Shown piece by piece: positions 17,353 through 25,655 of a stretch of 64,000 nt of DNA. This stretch comes from Mesonia maritima (GTDB lineage Bacteria > Bacteroidota > Bacteroidia > Flavobacteriales > Flavobacteriaceae). Numbering within the stretch: position 1 is the stretch's first letter; each line of letters begins with the position of its first letter. A program made the translations under genes and the position numbers. The notes below the pieces were generated by a model. That model was not told where the DNA came from. It did not search any database and was given only the letters and a program-made list of their open reading frames with translations. Location: the NCBI RefSeq assembly GCF_042433895.1, contig NZ_JBHLUA010000027.1, forward strand, positions 180,686 to 244,685. The letters run 5' to 3'.

Positions 17353-19008
17353 CTATTTAAATTCATAAGCTGTGTTGGGAACAGTAGAAAACGAATGTAC
17401 ACCTAATTGTTCGCAATAAGCTCTTTTTTCTAGCTTTGGCGAGACTGGCGAAAATTTCTGCAAATATTCTTCAACTGCATCGTGAATTGTATAATTTTTC
17501 ACTTCTACATCTTTCACATTTGGCATTCTGCAAAGATTATCCATAGGATCGCCGGGACGAACACAAGCTGAAATGGAATAATATTTCTCCTCTTCGAGCG
17601 GTTTTCCTCCAATACTAATCGTATTTATTCTATTTCCTTTTGGTTTACTGATATCAAAATCTATTTTCATCCCTGAAAATCTAACCAACCAACCGCCGAA
17701 ACGTTCTGTTGGATTTGGTGAAAAAGCATTGTGAATTTCATTTTCTAACCAGTTTTTTAGTTGCCTTCCGCTAACTTTTCCAGTTTTTATTTTTTCATTT
17801 ACCGGCAGAACATTCCATAGATTAGCTTTTGTAATGGGCGCCGGCTTTCCATTTTCAGGAACAATAGGGTTTCCGAATCTAAAGCCGTTAGAAATAGCAA
17901 TATCGACACCGGTTTTCCATTTTGCAGCGTCTGTTATCATATTATCCATTGGGTCTTCTACTGTTAAATAACGATATAGCGGAACGTCTGTATAACCAAT
18001 TATTTCTTCCATTTCTTCTTTATATGGAGCTTTGGCTTTTTCAACTAACTGCGCAATTTTTTTATCGGCCGGATATTTATTTGGATCTACTTCTAGTAAC
18101 TCATAATTATCTGCTACAATTTCCCCATTTACAATTTTTAAATTAAGTTTTCCAACAAAAGAACCGAAAGCGCCCGGTTCTGTCACTTTCGCAAATTTTC
18201 CTTGAATAGGTTCTCGCACTCTTTCATGCGTATCATTTCCTAAAATATAATCTACATTTTTTGCTATAGGATTATTGGCTAATTCTACTTGTTTAAAAAT
18301 TCCAAAGTGCGTGACCAAAAATAAAACATCAACTTTTTCTTTATTTTTTAAATCCTGAATTTGCTTTTGTAAATGTTTTAATCCGGTAAAATTAATTCCT
18401 TTACTAAATTCGGGATTTTGCCGAATAGGAACATCCGGGTCGTTTACGCCAATAAAACCAATTTTTACGCCTTCAATTTCTTTAATAAAATAAGAAGGAA
18501 ATAAATTTTCATTATTTTTTTCGTGATACATATTTTGAGCAATTACCGGTGTTTCATATTTCTGAAGCACATCTAGCATTTGTTTTTTTCCGTAAACAAC
18601 TTCCCAATTTCCAGGAATTAAAACATCATAATTCATCTGTTTAATTAGCTTCGGAAAAATATTTCCTTTAGATAAGGCTGCATAACCGCTTCCTTGAATT
18701 AAATCGCCACCATCTACAATTATTGTATTGCCGGGATTTTTAGCACGTTCTTTTTCAAACAAGGTTTTAATATTCGCTAAACCGCCACGATTTTTAAATA
18801 CAATTTTACCATTTTCCCAAAAAAGTTCTGGATGCGTATCTAATTGCCCGTGAATATCTGCAGTTTGCAAAATCGTTACAGAAACGGTATCGTTTTCCGC
18901 AATATTAATTTTATCACTTTTTTGAGTTGATTTTACATCTTTACATGCGATTAATACGCTTGAAAAAATCAATATTATTAAGAGTTTATTATAATTTTTC
19001 ATCTCCAT
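17353..19008 (-). CDS. SoxB-like 5'-nucleotidase family lipoprotein
   Basis: 551 residues. A lipoprotein signal (lipobox LIAC) is followed by a calcineurin-type metallophosphoesterase domain: TADIHGQ at about 49-55, VDGGDLIQGSG at about 98-108, and GNWEVVYG at 133-140. Ordinary 5'-nucleotidases have GNHE here; the His-to-Trp change is shared with SoxB sulfate thiohydrolases (HWE). A 5'-nucleotidase C-terminal domain covers about 335-520. SoxB hydrolyses sulfate from protein-bound thiosulfonate in a Sox complex, but no SoxYZ, SoxXA or SoxCD gene is in this window. It may therefore act on a different organosulfur or sulfane carrier. The lipid anchor puts it in the envelope. Confidence 0.85.
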   Translation of the reverse strand: MEMKNYNKLLIILIFSSVLIACKDVKSTQKSDKINIAENDTVSVTILQTADIHGQLDTHPELFWENGKIVFKNRGGLANIKTLFEKERAKNPGNTIIVDGGDLIQGSGYAALSKGNIFPKLIKQMNYDVLIPGNWEVVYGKKQMLDVLQKYETPVIAQNMYHEKNNENLFPSYFIKEIEGVKIGFIGVNDPDVPIRQNPEFSKGINFTGLKHLQKQIQDLKNKEKVDVLFLVTHFGIFKQVELANNPIAKNVDYILGNDTHERVREPIQGKFAKVTEPGAFGSFVGKLNLKIVNGEIVADNYELLEVDPNKYPADKKIAQLVEKAKAPYKEEMEEIIGYTDVPLYRYLTVEDPMDNMITDAAKWKTGVDIAISNGFRFGNPIVPENGKPAPITKANLWNVLPVNEKIKTGKVSGRQLKNWLENEIHNAFSPNPTERFGGWLVRFSGMKIDFDISKPKGNRINTISIGGKPLEEEKYYSISACVRPGDPMDNLCRMPNVKDVEVKNYTIHDAVEEYLQKFSPVSPKLEKRAYCEQLGVHSFSTVPNTAYEFK

Positions 19009-19012
19009 TTTT

Positions 19013-19432
19013 TTATAGTTCTATACTTAAATATCCTTCTTGCTGCTTTTTAAAATTGTAGAGAATTCCGTTTTCTACAATAGTTAATTTTGCAGGTAAT
19101 TTTGTTTTATCCACCTTGAATTTTTTTAAGGAAAAACCACAAGCATGAATCTTAACATTTAACTTTTCAGCTTGTTGTAAAAATGACTCAATAGCTAAAG
19201 GGTTTTCTAAATCTTTCACAGTTTTTCCGCAAATAACAACTTCAAATTTTCCGAATGTTGAAGGATTTTCGCTTTTAAGTTCTTCAGCAGTAATTAAGAT
19301 TGGTTTTAATTGCGGAATTTTACGTGTTAACACAATGTAGTTTGTGGATTTTTCATGTGATAAATTTTCTTGTGCATTCATCGAAAAAAATGAACAAAAA
19401 ATAATTAAGCTACTTAGAATAAATATTTTCAT
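19013..19432 (-). CDS. Exported DsrE-like sulfur-handling protein
   Basis: 139 residues with a signal peptide (ends near SMNAQ) and a DsrE/F-like alpha/beta domain. The motif VKIHACGFSLKKF carries a Cys in the place where DsrE-family proteins hold a sulfur-carrying Cys; a second Cys lies in VVICGKTV. It overlaps the DoxX gene by four bases and lies four bases before the SoxB-like gene, so all are one operon. It is likely to bind or relay sulfur in the periplasm (inference). The family assignment is moderately strong. Confidence 0.72.
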   Translation of the reverse strand: MKIFILSSLIIFCSFFSMNAQENLSHEKSTNYIVLTRKIPQLKPILITAEELKSENPSTFGKFEVVICGKTVKDLENPLAIESFLQQAEKLNVKIHACGFSLKKFKVDKTKLPAKLTIVENGILYNFKKQQEGYLSIEL

Positions 19433-19833
19433 AACTTTTTATTATTAATTTTAATATTGTTGATTATAAAGTAAAGGAGTCCACCAATTATAGCTATATT
19501 TTTAAATAACGGACCTAAAGTGGTAATTTGTCCCACTTGAATTGTTAAGGTAATCGGGAGTAAAACTAGCGCAAGAATGCTAGCCGAAATTCTGGTTTTA
19601 AAACCAATTAAAAGTGCAAAACCGGCAATAAACATGACAATTCCTGAAAGAATGACCAACAATTTTGGATCGCCAAAAAAATAGGCAATTCCTTTAAAAT
19701 TAGCCGATTCAATTCTTTGTACCGTTTTTTCGGAATTCGATAAATGGTTAAAACTTGCCACGAGAAAAATTCCGCTTAGCATTACTCGAAGTAGTTGAAT
19801 AGAGCGAGCGCTCACCAACACTTGATTTTTCAT
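19429..19833 (-). CDS. DoxX family membrane protein
   Basis: 134 residues with four transmembrane helices. The first helix region contains RVMLSGIFLVASFNHL and the third has IVMFIAGFALLIGFKTR, the DoxX/DoxD pattern. DoxX-type proteins are linked to thiosulfate:quinone oxidoreduction in some archaea, and are otherwise of unknown function. Here the position in an operon with DsrE-like, SoxB-like and TlpA genes favours a sulfur role. It overlaps the next gene by four bases (ATGA). Confidence 0.85.
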   Translation of the reverse strand: MKNQVLVSARSIQLLRVMLSGIFLVASFNHLSNSEKTVQRIESANFKGIAYFFGDPKLLVILSGIVMFIAGFALLIGFKTRISASILALVLLPITLTIQVGQITTLGPLFKNIAIIGGLLYFIINNIKINNKKL

Positions 19834-19895
19834 AACATATTTTTAATTGAAAAATGTTCTTTTAGAGAATCCTAAAAGTTTATGATTATTAAAAA

Positions 19896-20261
19896 TTATG
19901 CTTGTTTAGGTGGCGGAAGTTGTTGTTCGTAATAAGGTGATAATAGCGAACTGTGTAAATAGGAAAAAAATGATATTTCTTTTTCTAAATTAACTGATTT
20001 ATATTGAAAATCAGAAATTTGAAAAGTGTTCTGACAGTTTAAATTTAATACAAAAGAAGCCGTAAGAGTTTCGGTAGAAAAGTTTTCTTGTGACTGCGGT
20101 TTTTGTTTAGCGTTTTTCTTTTTACAAAACGGATTTACAAACGTAATTTCATCTGAATCTAATAGCAATTGAAATACATTTGCTTCAACTAAAAATAGTT
20201 TACTGGTAAATAACAGACAACATAAAACCGCTATGTAAGCTTTTTTCTTCATCACTTCCAA
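19896..20261 (-). CDS. Exported protein of unknown function heading the sulfur operon
   Basis: 121 residues with an N-terminal signal (KKAYIAVLCCLLFTSKLF). The mature part has a Cys in VNPFCKKKN, another in LNLNCQNTF, and a C-terminal tail EQQLPPPKQA. Tails of the form 'LPPP' are seen on small flavobacterial exported proteins placed before transporter operons. No domain is recognised. ATG at 20261 or 20252 could start it. The palindrome 20289-20302 precedes it, so it is probably the first gene of the DoxX operon, 62 bases before DoxX. Confidence 0.62.
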   Translation of the reverse strand: MEVMKKKAYIAVLCCLLFTSKLFLVEANVFQLLLDSDEITFVNPFCKKKNAKQKPQSQENFSTETLTASFVLNLNCQNTFQISDFQYKSVNLEKEISFFSYLHSSLLSPYYEQQLPPPKQA

Positions 20262-20288
20262 AGATAAAATAGAAGTTATAAATTAAAA

Positions 20289-20302
20289 GTGACTTTGGTT
20301 AC
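20289..20302. promoter_or_regulatory. Probable Crp/Fnr-type operator before the DoxX/SoxB-like operon
   Basis: GTGACTTTGGTTAC, one change from GTAAC-N4-GTTAC, 28 bases before the 20261 start (37 before the alternative 20252 start). Confidence 0.62.
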
Positions 20303-20313
20303 AAAACTAAAAT

Positions 20314-21678
20314 TTAGTTAGCAGTTGTTCGTAAAAGCCAATCGGAAATAATACGCAAAGCTACAGGAGAAATGGTTTGTTCAATTTCTGCATATTCGTT
20401 TGGCAAACCGGTTTTACTTTCTTGAAAAAGATGATTTAATTTTTCAATTTCTCGCATAGTCACTTTTTTATTTCCTTTTGCGGTTAAGGTAGTTTTTATG
20501 GCTGACAAATTTTCTTTGGCGGGAACTTGCAAATCATTACTTCCGTTAATCGCTAAAACCGGACATTTCACTTTTTCCAAAATCGGTTTTGGGTTGTAAC
20601 GAATAAAATTATACATCCACGGACTTGTAAGTTGTTGAGCTAATTTTTGCGCTTGCGCTGTGGTTTGCACTTCATCAAAATTTTCATCTAGATAATTAGC
20701 AAGTTTTTGTTGAAAAGCTTCATTATTTTCAGTTGAATTCACGATCATTTGGTAAGCTTTTCCTAATTGTTGCTGACTTTTTTCTATTGTTTCTGCATCT
20801 ACTCCTAATTTTTCTTGTATTGCCTTTTTCTGGGAAAGCAACAAATCGCTTCCTTGAACTCCGGCGCCAGCCATAAGTATAATAAAAGCTACATTTTTAT
20901 TTCGAGCCGCAATTATTGGCGCTACAGAACCGCCTTCGCTATGACCAATAAGTCCAATATTTTCTGAATCGATATCTTTTCTGGTTTCTAGATAATTGAA
21001 AAAGCTTTCCACATCATCTGCAAAATCATAACTTGTAGCGGTAGAAAAAACACCTTCAGATTCACCAACACCGCGTTCATCAAAACGTAAAACAGCAAAA
21101 CCATTTCTTGTTAAATAATCTGAAAGCAATAAAAATGGTTTATGACCAAGAATTTCTGAATCTCTATTTTGAGGACCGCTACCACTTATTAAAATTACCG
21201 CTGGTGCTTTTTTCACGTTTTCAGGAAGTGTTAGCGTTGCGGCAAGATTTATTCCGGCTTTTTCATTTTTAACATTAATATTTTTTGATTTATACGGAAA
21301 TGGTTCTTTAGGTTCTTGAGGTCGATTTAATTTTTTTTCACCCGGTGTTAATTTTAGTGGAAGCGTAAGCCCGGCTTGTTTATAATTTCCTACAAAAGCA
21401 TTATTTTCATATTTTCCTTCGTAGGTAATTCCTGCCATTGCGATATTCAGCGTTAAGGTGGAATCTTTAAAAGTTGTAGTGGTTACCGGTAAATCTTTTA
21501 CACCTTGCTTGGGAATATCGACCACAGAAGAATAATTATCGCCGTCTTTTGTAATGGTAAACGTAAACCCAATTTTTGTTCCTTGAACTTCAATATCGCC
21601 GCTCCAATTACCTTCAATATTTTGTGCAAAAATTATCGTCGAAAAAAATATAAAAAATAATGTAAGTCTAGTTTTCAT
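20314..21678 (-). CDS. Exported alpha/beta hydrolase
   Basis: 454 residues: signal peptide, an N-terminal beta domain (about 20-120) of the type found before such hydrolases, and an alpha/beta-hydrolase domain with the nucleophile elbow GHSEGG, an acidic residue in NGSNDLQVP and a His in KLNHLFQ. The sequence PVALRIISDWLL closes the domain. It is probably a periplasmic esterase or peptidase-like enzyme. It lies just upstream of the sulfur operon on the same strand and ends 12 bases before the 20302 palindrome, so it is not obviously part of that regulon. Confidence 0.88.
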   Translation of the reverse strand: MKTRLTLFFIFFSTIIFAQNIEGNWSGDIEVQGTKIGFTFTITKDGDNYSSVVDIPKQGVKDLPVTTTTFKDSTLTLNIAMAGITYEGKYENNAFVGNYKQAGLTLPLKLTPGEKKLNRPQEPKEPFPYKSKNINVKNEKAGINLAATLTLPENVKKAPAVILISGSGPQNRDSEILGHKPFLLLSDYLTRNGFAVLRFDERGVGESEGVFSTATSYDFADDVESFFNYLETRKDIDSENIGLIGHSEGGSVAPIIAARNKNVAFIILMAGAGVQGSDLLLSQKKAIQEKLGVDAETIEKSQQQLGKAYQMIVNSTENNEAFQQKLANYLDENFDEVQTTAQAQKLAQQLTSPWMYNFIRYNPKPILEKVKCPVLAINGSNDLQVPAKENLSAIKTTLTAKGNKKVTMREIEKLNHLFQESKTGLPNEYAEIEQTISPVALRIISDWLLRTTAN

Positions 21679-21697
21679 AAGTAGTTTTTTTAAGCAA

Positions 21698-22138
21698 TTA
21701 TTTTTGAATGGCTGAAACTTCTTCTTCCGTCACCGGCTTTTGCTGCTTATTCCCCCAAGAATTCATCACGTAATTCATTACTTCAGCTACTTCTTTATCA
21801 GATAAATCTAGCGAAAACATAACATTTTCAAAAGGTTTTCCATTTACGGTAATTTCTCCATTTAAGCCATATTTTACCGCGTGAATACTTTCTTCACGTT
21901 TTTCGGTTAACCAATTTGAATTTGCTAAAGGTGGATAAATTTTTGGTATCCCTTTTCCGTTAGCTAAATGACATTGTGCACATTTGTTAGTGTAGATTTT
22001 TTTGCCTTTCTCAAACGGATTTTTTTCAGTTGAAGAAACCGAATTATGCTCAGGATTTTTATAGTTTTCTTCCTTCTTTTCTTTACAAGCGAATGTAATT
22101 GTGACTAAAATTAGTAAAACTGAAATTCTAAATTTCAT
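21698..22138 (-). CDS. Lipid-anchored c-type cytochrome
   Basis: 146 residues with a lipoprotein signal (ITFACKEKK) and one class I cytochrome c domain: heme-binding CAQCH at about residues 53-57, PPLANSNWL, and an axial Met in the stretch ENVMFSL. It is a single-heme electron carrier at the outer face of the inner membrane or in the periplasm. It lies 19 bases before the alpha/beta-hydrolase on the same strand. Its redox partner is not evident; the sulfur cluster downstream is one candidate. Confidence 0.92.
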   Translation of the reverse strand: MKFRISVLLILVTITFACKEKKEENYKNPEHNSVSSTEKNPFEKGKKIYTNKCAQCHLANGKGIPKIYPPLANSNWLTEKREESIHAVKYGLNGEITVNGKPFENVMFSLDLSDKEVAEVMNYVMNSWGNKQQKPVTEEEVSAIQK

Positions 22139-22160
22139 GAAAGTTTTTTTTCAAATATAA

Positions 22161-23387
22161 TTAACGCCCAATAATAATTAAAGCACGTTTTTCCTTTTTC
22201 TGAAAACGAAACAATAAAAATGCACTTAAAACCAAACAAATCATAATCGTAATTGCCATCGGGACTAAACTTACGCCGGTAAATTTACTGATCACAAATG
22301 AAGCTAGAGCACCTAAAATCATTTTCATACTTCCTACTAAAGCTGACGCTCTTCCGGCTCTTTTTGTAAACGGATACAAGGATAGCGCGGTAGTGTTCGG
22401 GTTTTGAAAACCTAATAAAAAAAGCATAGAAAATAATAATCCCAATGTTATATAAAAATTTGAACTAAAAAAAGCATTCAACATAAATAAAGAACCAATA
22501 ACCACTAAAATAACGCTTATAAATAAAGTGACTTTAAACGTTGTGTATCTTTTTAGAACAACTCTATTTAATTGACTACCAACAATTAAACCCGCTGCGT
22601 TCATCCCAAATAACCAACCAAATTGTGTTTCAGTTAAATTATAATTTTCCATAAACATTGTCGGTGCATTCGATATATAGGAAAATAAAGCACCAATGGT
22701 AAAACTTCCAGCTAATGAGAATGTAAGAAAAATTTTATCGGTTAAAATTCCATAATATTTTGAAGCTACTTTTTTAAATTTCAATTCTACACTTTTATCG
22801 GGATCTATACTTTCAGGTAAAAACTTAAATACGCTTATAAACATCATTGTGGCGAAAAAGGCTAAGATTACAAAAATTGCATGCCACGTAAAATAAGTAA
22901 GTACAATTCCGCCAATCGTAGGTGCAATAATTGGAGCGCCTCCCATAATTAGCATTAAAAATGAAATTGCCCGCGCCACTTCGTTAGTGGGAAAAACATC
23001 ACGAACTACCGCTTTTGCAGCTACCATTCCTGCAGCAGCTCCCAAAGCGAGAAAAAATCGTGAAGCCACAAGCCATTCCAAATTAGGAGAATAAAAACAA
23101 CTTACCGCTGAAATTATATAAATAACTAAGCCGATAAGGAGTGGTTTTTTTCTTCCGAATTTATCCATTATCGGACCGTAAATTAATTGCCCTAACCCGA
23201 TCCCTATAAAATAACTAGTTAAAGAAAAACCGACTTCAGCTTTAGTAATTGAAAATTCTTTTGCAATGCTTTCAAAACTTGGCAAATACATATCAATAGA
23301 AAACGGACCTAAAGCAATTAAGGTTCCTAAAACCAATAAAATGATACGTTCTCGCTTTTTATTTCTTTGGCTAAAATCTTCTTGCAT
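22161..23387 (-). CDS. Bcr/CflA-type multidrug efflux MFS transporter
   Basis: About 408 residues from the ATG at 23387 (an upstream ATG at 23405 would add MLEICI). It has twelve transmembrane helices. Motif A appears as GPIMDKFGRKKPLLIG in the loop between helices 2 and 3, and SIDMYLPSFESIAKEF in the first helices is typical of the Bcr/CflA drug-proton antiporters. It is followed closely by the cytochrome gene, but the two are probably only neighbours. The downstream start is preferred because other family members start close to the first helix. Confidence 0.92.
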   Translation of the reverse strand: MQEDFSQRNKKRERIILLVLGTLIALGPFSIDMYLPSFESIAKEFSITKAEVGFSLTSYFIGIGLGQLIYGPIMDKFGRKKPLLIGLVIYIISAVSCFYSPNLEWLVASRFFLALGAAAGMVAAKAVVRDVFPTNEVARAISFLMLIMGGAPIIAPTIGGIVLTYFTWHAIFVILAFFATMMFISVFKFLPESIDPDKSVELKFKKVASKYYGILTDKIFLTFSLAGSFTIGALFSYISNAPTMFMENYNLTETQFGWLFGMNAAGLIVGSQLNRVVLKRYTTFKVTLFISVILVVIGSLFMLNAFFSSNFYITLGLLFSMLFLLGFQNPNTTALSLYPFTKRAGRASALVGSMKMILGALASFVISKFTGVSLVPMAITIMICLVLSAFLLFRFQKKEKRALIIIGR

Positions 23388-23511
23388 AATGCAAATTTCG
23401 AGCATTATAAATTCTTAGAAGCTTAGTTTGAATTGGTTTAACAAATAATTAATAACAACATTTTTAAAGAGAATTTTGTGAAGTTTATATTCTGAAAAAG
23501 TTAATAATTAT

Positions 23512-23519
23512 TATATTCG
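23512..23519 (+). promoter_or_regulatory. Possible promoter -7 box for tRNA-Pro
   Basis: TATATTCG, one base from the Bacteroidota -7 consensus TAnnTTTG, 13 bases before the tRNA. No clear -33 box is seen. Confidence 0.45.
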
Positions 23520-23531
23520 CAATCCAAAATT

Positions 23532-23606
23532 CGGGATGTAGCTTAGTCCGGTTAAAGTGCGCGTCTGGGGGGCGCGAGATCGGAGGTTCGAATCCTCTCA
23601 TCCCGA
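23532..23606 (+). tRNA. tRNA-Pro (anticodon GGG)
   Basis: The acceptor arms CGGGATG and CATCCCG pair completely; the T arm is GGAGG-TTCGAAT-CCTCT. The anticodon stem CGCGT/GCGCG (one G-T pair) encloses the loop CTGGGGG, so the anticodon is GGG (Pro). The D loop (GTCCGGTTAA) is of the usual form. CCA is not encoded. Confidence 0.95.
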
Positions 23607-23710
23607 CTTTACAGTTTTTCCTCTTCAGAAAAACAACCTCTAAACCTTTATTCACATTAAAAAGTTAATAATTGAAGGCTTATTTCCTTTAAAACCTTAC
23701 AATTAAAAAT

Positions 23711-23718
23711 TACTTTTG
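23711..23718 (+). promoter_or_regulatory. Probable -7 box for the transketolase genes
   Basis: TACTTTTG, an exact match to TAnnTTTG, 29 bases before the transketolase start. The -33 box is not clear. Confidence 0.5.
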
Positions 23719-23747
23719 CACAAACTGAATTTAACCTTATTAAACTC

Positions 23748-24593
23748 ATGCCAAATACAACACAATTAGAAGATTTCGTTACGCAAGTAAGAAGAGATAT
23801 TCTCAGGCAAGTACACAAAGTAAATTCTGGACACCCTGGTGGTTCACTAGGTTGTGCCGAATTTTTTACCGCTCTCTATCAAGAAATTATGGACTATTCT
23901 AAAGATTTTGATATGGACGGCAAAAACGAAGATTTATTTTTCCTTTCTAACGGACATATTTCTCCTGTTTTTTATAGCGTTCTAGCACGTAGCGGATTCT
24001 TCCCTGTAGAAGAACTTCGCACATTTAGACATATCGATTCGCGTTTGCAAGGCCACCCAACAACGCACGAAGGTTTACCGGGAATTCGCGTAGCGTCAGG
24101 TTCGCTTGGTCAAGGAATGTCAGTTGCACTTGGCGCAGCACAAACCAAAAAACTAAATGGAGATAAACACTTAGTTTATTCCCTTCATGGCGATGGTGAA
24201 TTACAAGAAGGTCAAAATTGGGAAGCCATTATGTATGCAGCGGCCCATAAAGTTGATAACATCATTTCTACGGTCGATTTAAACGGTCAGCAAATTGATG
24301 GTTCAACAAACGATGTCCTTGCGCTAGGAAATGTAAAAGATAAATTTTTAGCCTTTGGCTGGGAAGTTTTAGAAATTGAAAAAGGAAATAATCTCACTGA
24401 AGTTATCAAAGGCTTAAATGAAGCCAAAACAAAAACAGGAAAAGGAAAACCGGTTTGTATACTTTTAAAAACGGAGATGGGTAACGGTGTAGATTTTATG
24501 ATGCACACGCACGCCTGGCACGGAAAAGCTCCAAGCGATGAACAATTAGAAATCGGTTTAAAGCAAAACCCTGAAACCTTAGGCGATTACTAG
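23748..24593 (+). CDS. Transketolase, N-terminal subunit
   Basis: 281 residues covering the thiamine-diphosphate binding half. GHPGGSLGCAEFFTALY opens it, and HGDGELQEGQNWEA followed by NGQQIDG forms the GDG...N diphosphate motif. The second half is the next gene, 28 bases downstream, so transketolase is encoded as two polypeptides, as in many Bacteroidota. It transfers two-carbon units between sugar phosphates in the non-oxidative pentose phosphate pathway. Confidence 0.95.
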   Translation: MPNTTQLEDFVTQVRRDILRQVHKVNSGHPGGSLGCAEFFTALYQEIMDYSKDFDMDGKNEDLFFLSNGHISPVFYSVLARSGFFPVEELRTFRHIDSRLQGHPTTHEGLPGIRVASGSLGQGMSVALGAAQTKKLNGDKHLVYSLHGDGELQEGQNWEAIMYAAAHKVDNIISTVDLNGQQIDGSTNDVLALGNVKDKFLAFGWEVLEIEKGNNLTEVIKGLNEAKTKTGKGKPVCILLKTEMGNGVDFMMHTHAWHGKAPSDEQLEIGLKQNPETLGDY

Positions 24594-24621
24594 CACGAAT
24601 TAAAAATTTCAGAAACAAAAA

Positions 24622-25578
24622 ATGATGAAAAAATATATAGATACTGGTAAAAAAGATACACGTTCTGGTTTTGGCGCTGGTTTAACTGAACTTGGAAAGA
24701 CTAATGAAAATGTAGTTGCCCTTTGTGCCGATCTTACCGGTTCCTTGAAAATGGATGATTTCAAAAAAAATCATCCCGAACGCTTTTTTCAAGTAGGAAT
24801 TGCAGAAGCTAATATGATAGGAATGGCAGCCGGAATGACTATCGGTGGAAAAATTCCATTCACCGGAACTTTTGCAAATTTCTCTACCGGAAGAGTTTAC
24901 GATCAAATTAGACAAAGCGTAGCTTATTCTGGTAAAAATGTAAAAATCTGTGCTTCTCACGCCGGCTTAACCTTAGGTGAAGACGGAGCGACACATCAGA
25001 TTTTAGAAGATATTGGCTTGATGAAAATGTTACCGGGAATGACGGTAATTAATACTTGCGATTACAACCAAACCAAAGCAGCAACATTAGCCATCGCAGA
25101 ACATGAAGGTCCTGTTTATTTACGCTTCGGAAGACCAAAAGTTGCAAATTTCACACCTGAAGATCAACAATTCGAAATCGGAAAAGCACTTCAGTTAACA
25201 GAAGGAAACGATGTAACTATCGTGGCGACCGGTCATTTAGTTTGGGAAGCGATTCAAGCTGCTGAACAATTAGAAGAAAAAGGAATTTCTGCTGAAGTGA
25301 TAAATATTCACACCATAAAACCTTTAGACGACAAAGCTATTTTAAAATCTGTAGAAAAAACAGCTTGCATTGTTACCGCGGAAGAACATAATTTCTTAGG
25401 CGGTTTAGGAGAAAGCGTAGCACGCGTTTTAGCTGAAAATAAACCGACACCGCAAGAATTTGTAGCTACAAAAGATACGTTTGGCGAGAGTGGAACTCCT
25501 GACCAATTAATGGACAAATACGGATTAAACGCTTCAGCAATCGTAAAAGCTTCAGAAAAAGTAATAAAAAGAAAATAA
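24622..25578 (+). CDS. Transketolase, C-terminal subunit
   Basis: 318 residues: the pyrimidine-binding domain (with the conserved Glu in VGIAEANMIGMAAG) and the C-terminal domain (AEEHNFLGGLGESVARVL). It completes the split transketolase started at 23748. ATG at 24622 or the next one at 24625 starts it. A strong bidirectional terminator follows 24 bases after the stop. Confidence 0.95.
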   Translation: MMKKYIDTGKKDTRSGFGAGLTELGKTNENVVALCADLTGSLKMDDFKKNHPERFFQVGIAEANMIGMAAGMTIGGKIPFTGTFANFSTGRVYDQIRQSVAYSGKNVKICASHAGLTLGEDGATHQILEDIGLMKMLPGMTVINTCDYNQTKAATLAIAEHEGPVYLRFGRPKVANFTPEDQQFEIGKALQLTEGNDVTIVATGHLVWEAIQAAEQLEEKGISAEVINIHTIKPLDDKAILKSVEKTACIVTAEEHNFLGGLGESVARVLAENKPTPQEFVATKDTFGESGTPDQLMDKYGLNASAIVKASEKVIKRK

Positions 25579-25601
25579 TCTTTTTTGATTGTTAATTATA
25601 A

Positions 25602-25631
25602 AAAAAGCCTTAGAAAATTCTAAGGCTTTTT
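25602..25631. terminator. Bidirectional terminator between transketolase and ettA
   Basis: AAAAAGCCTTAGAA-AATTCTAAGGCTTTTT, a near-perfect stem flanked by A- and T-runs, between convergent genes. Confidence 0.92.
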
Positions 25632-25655
25632 ATTTTAGTAAAAATTGAATTGATA

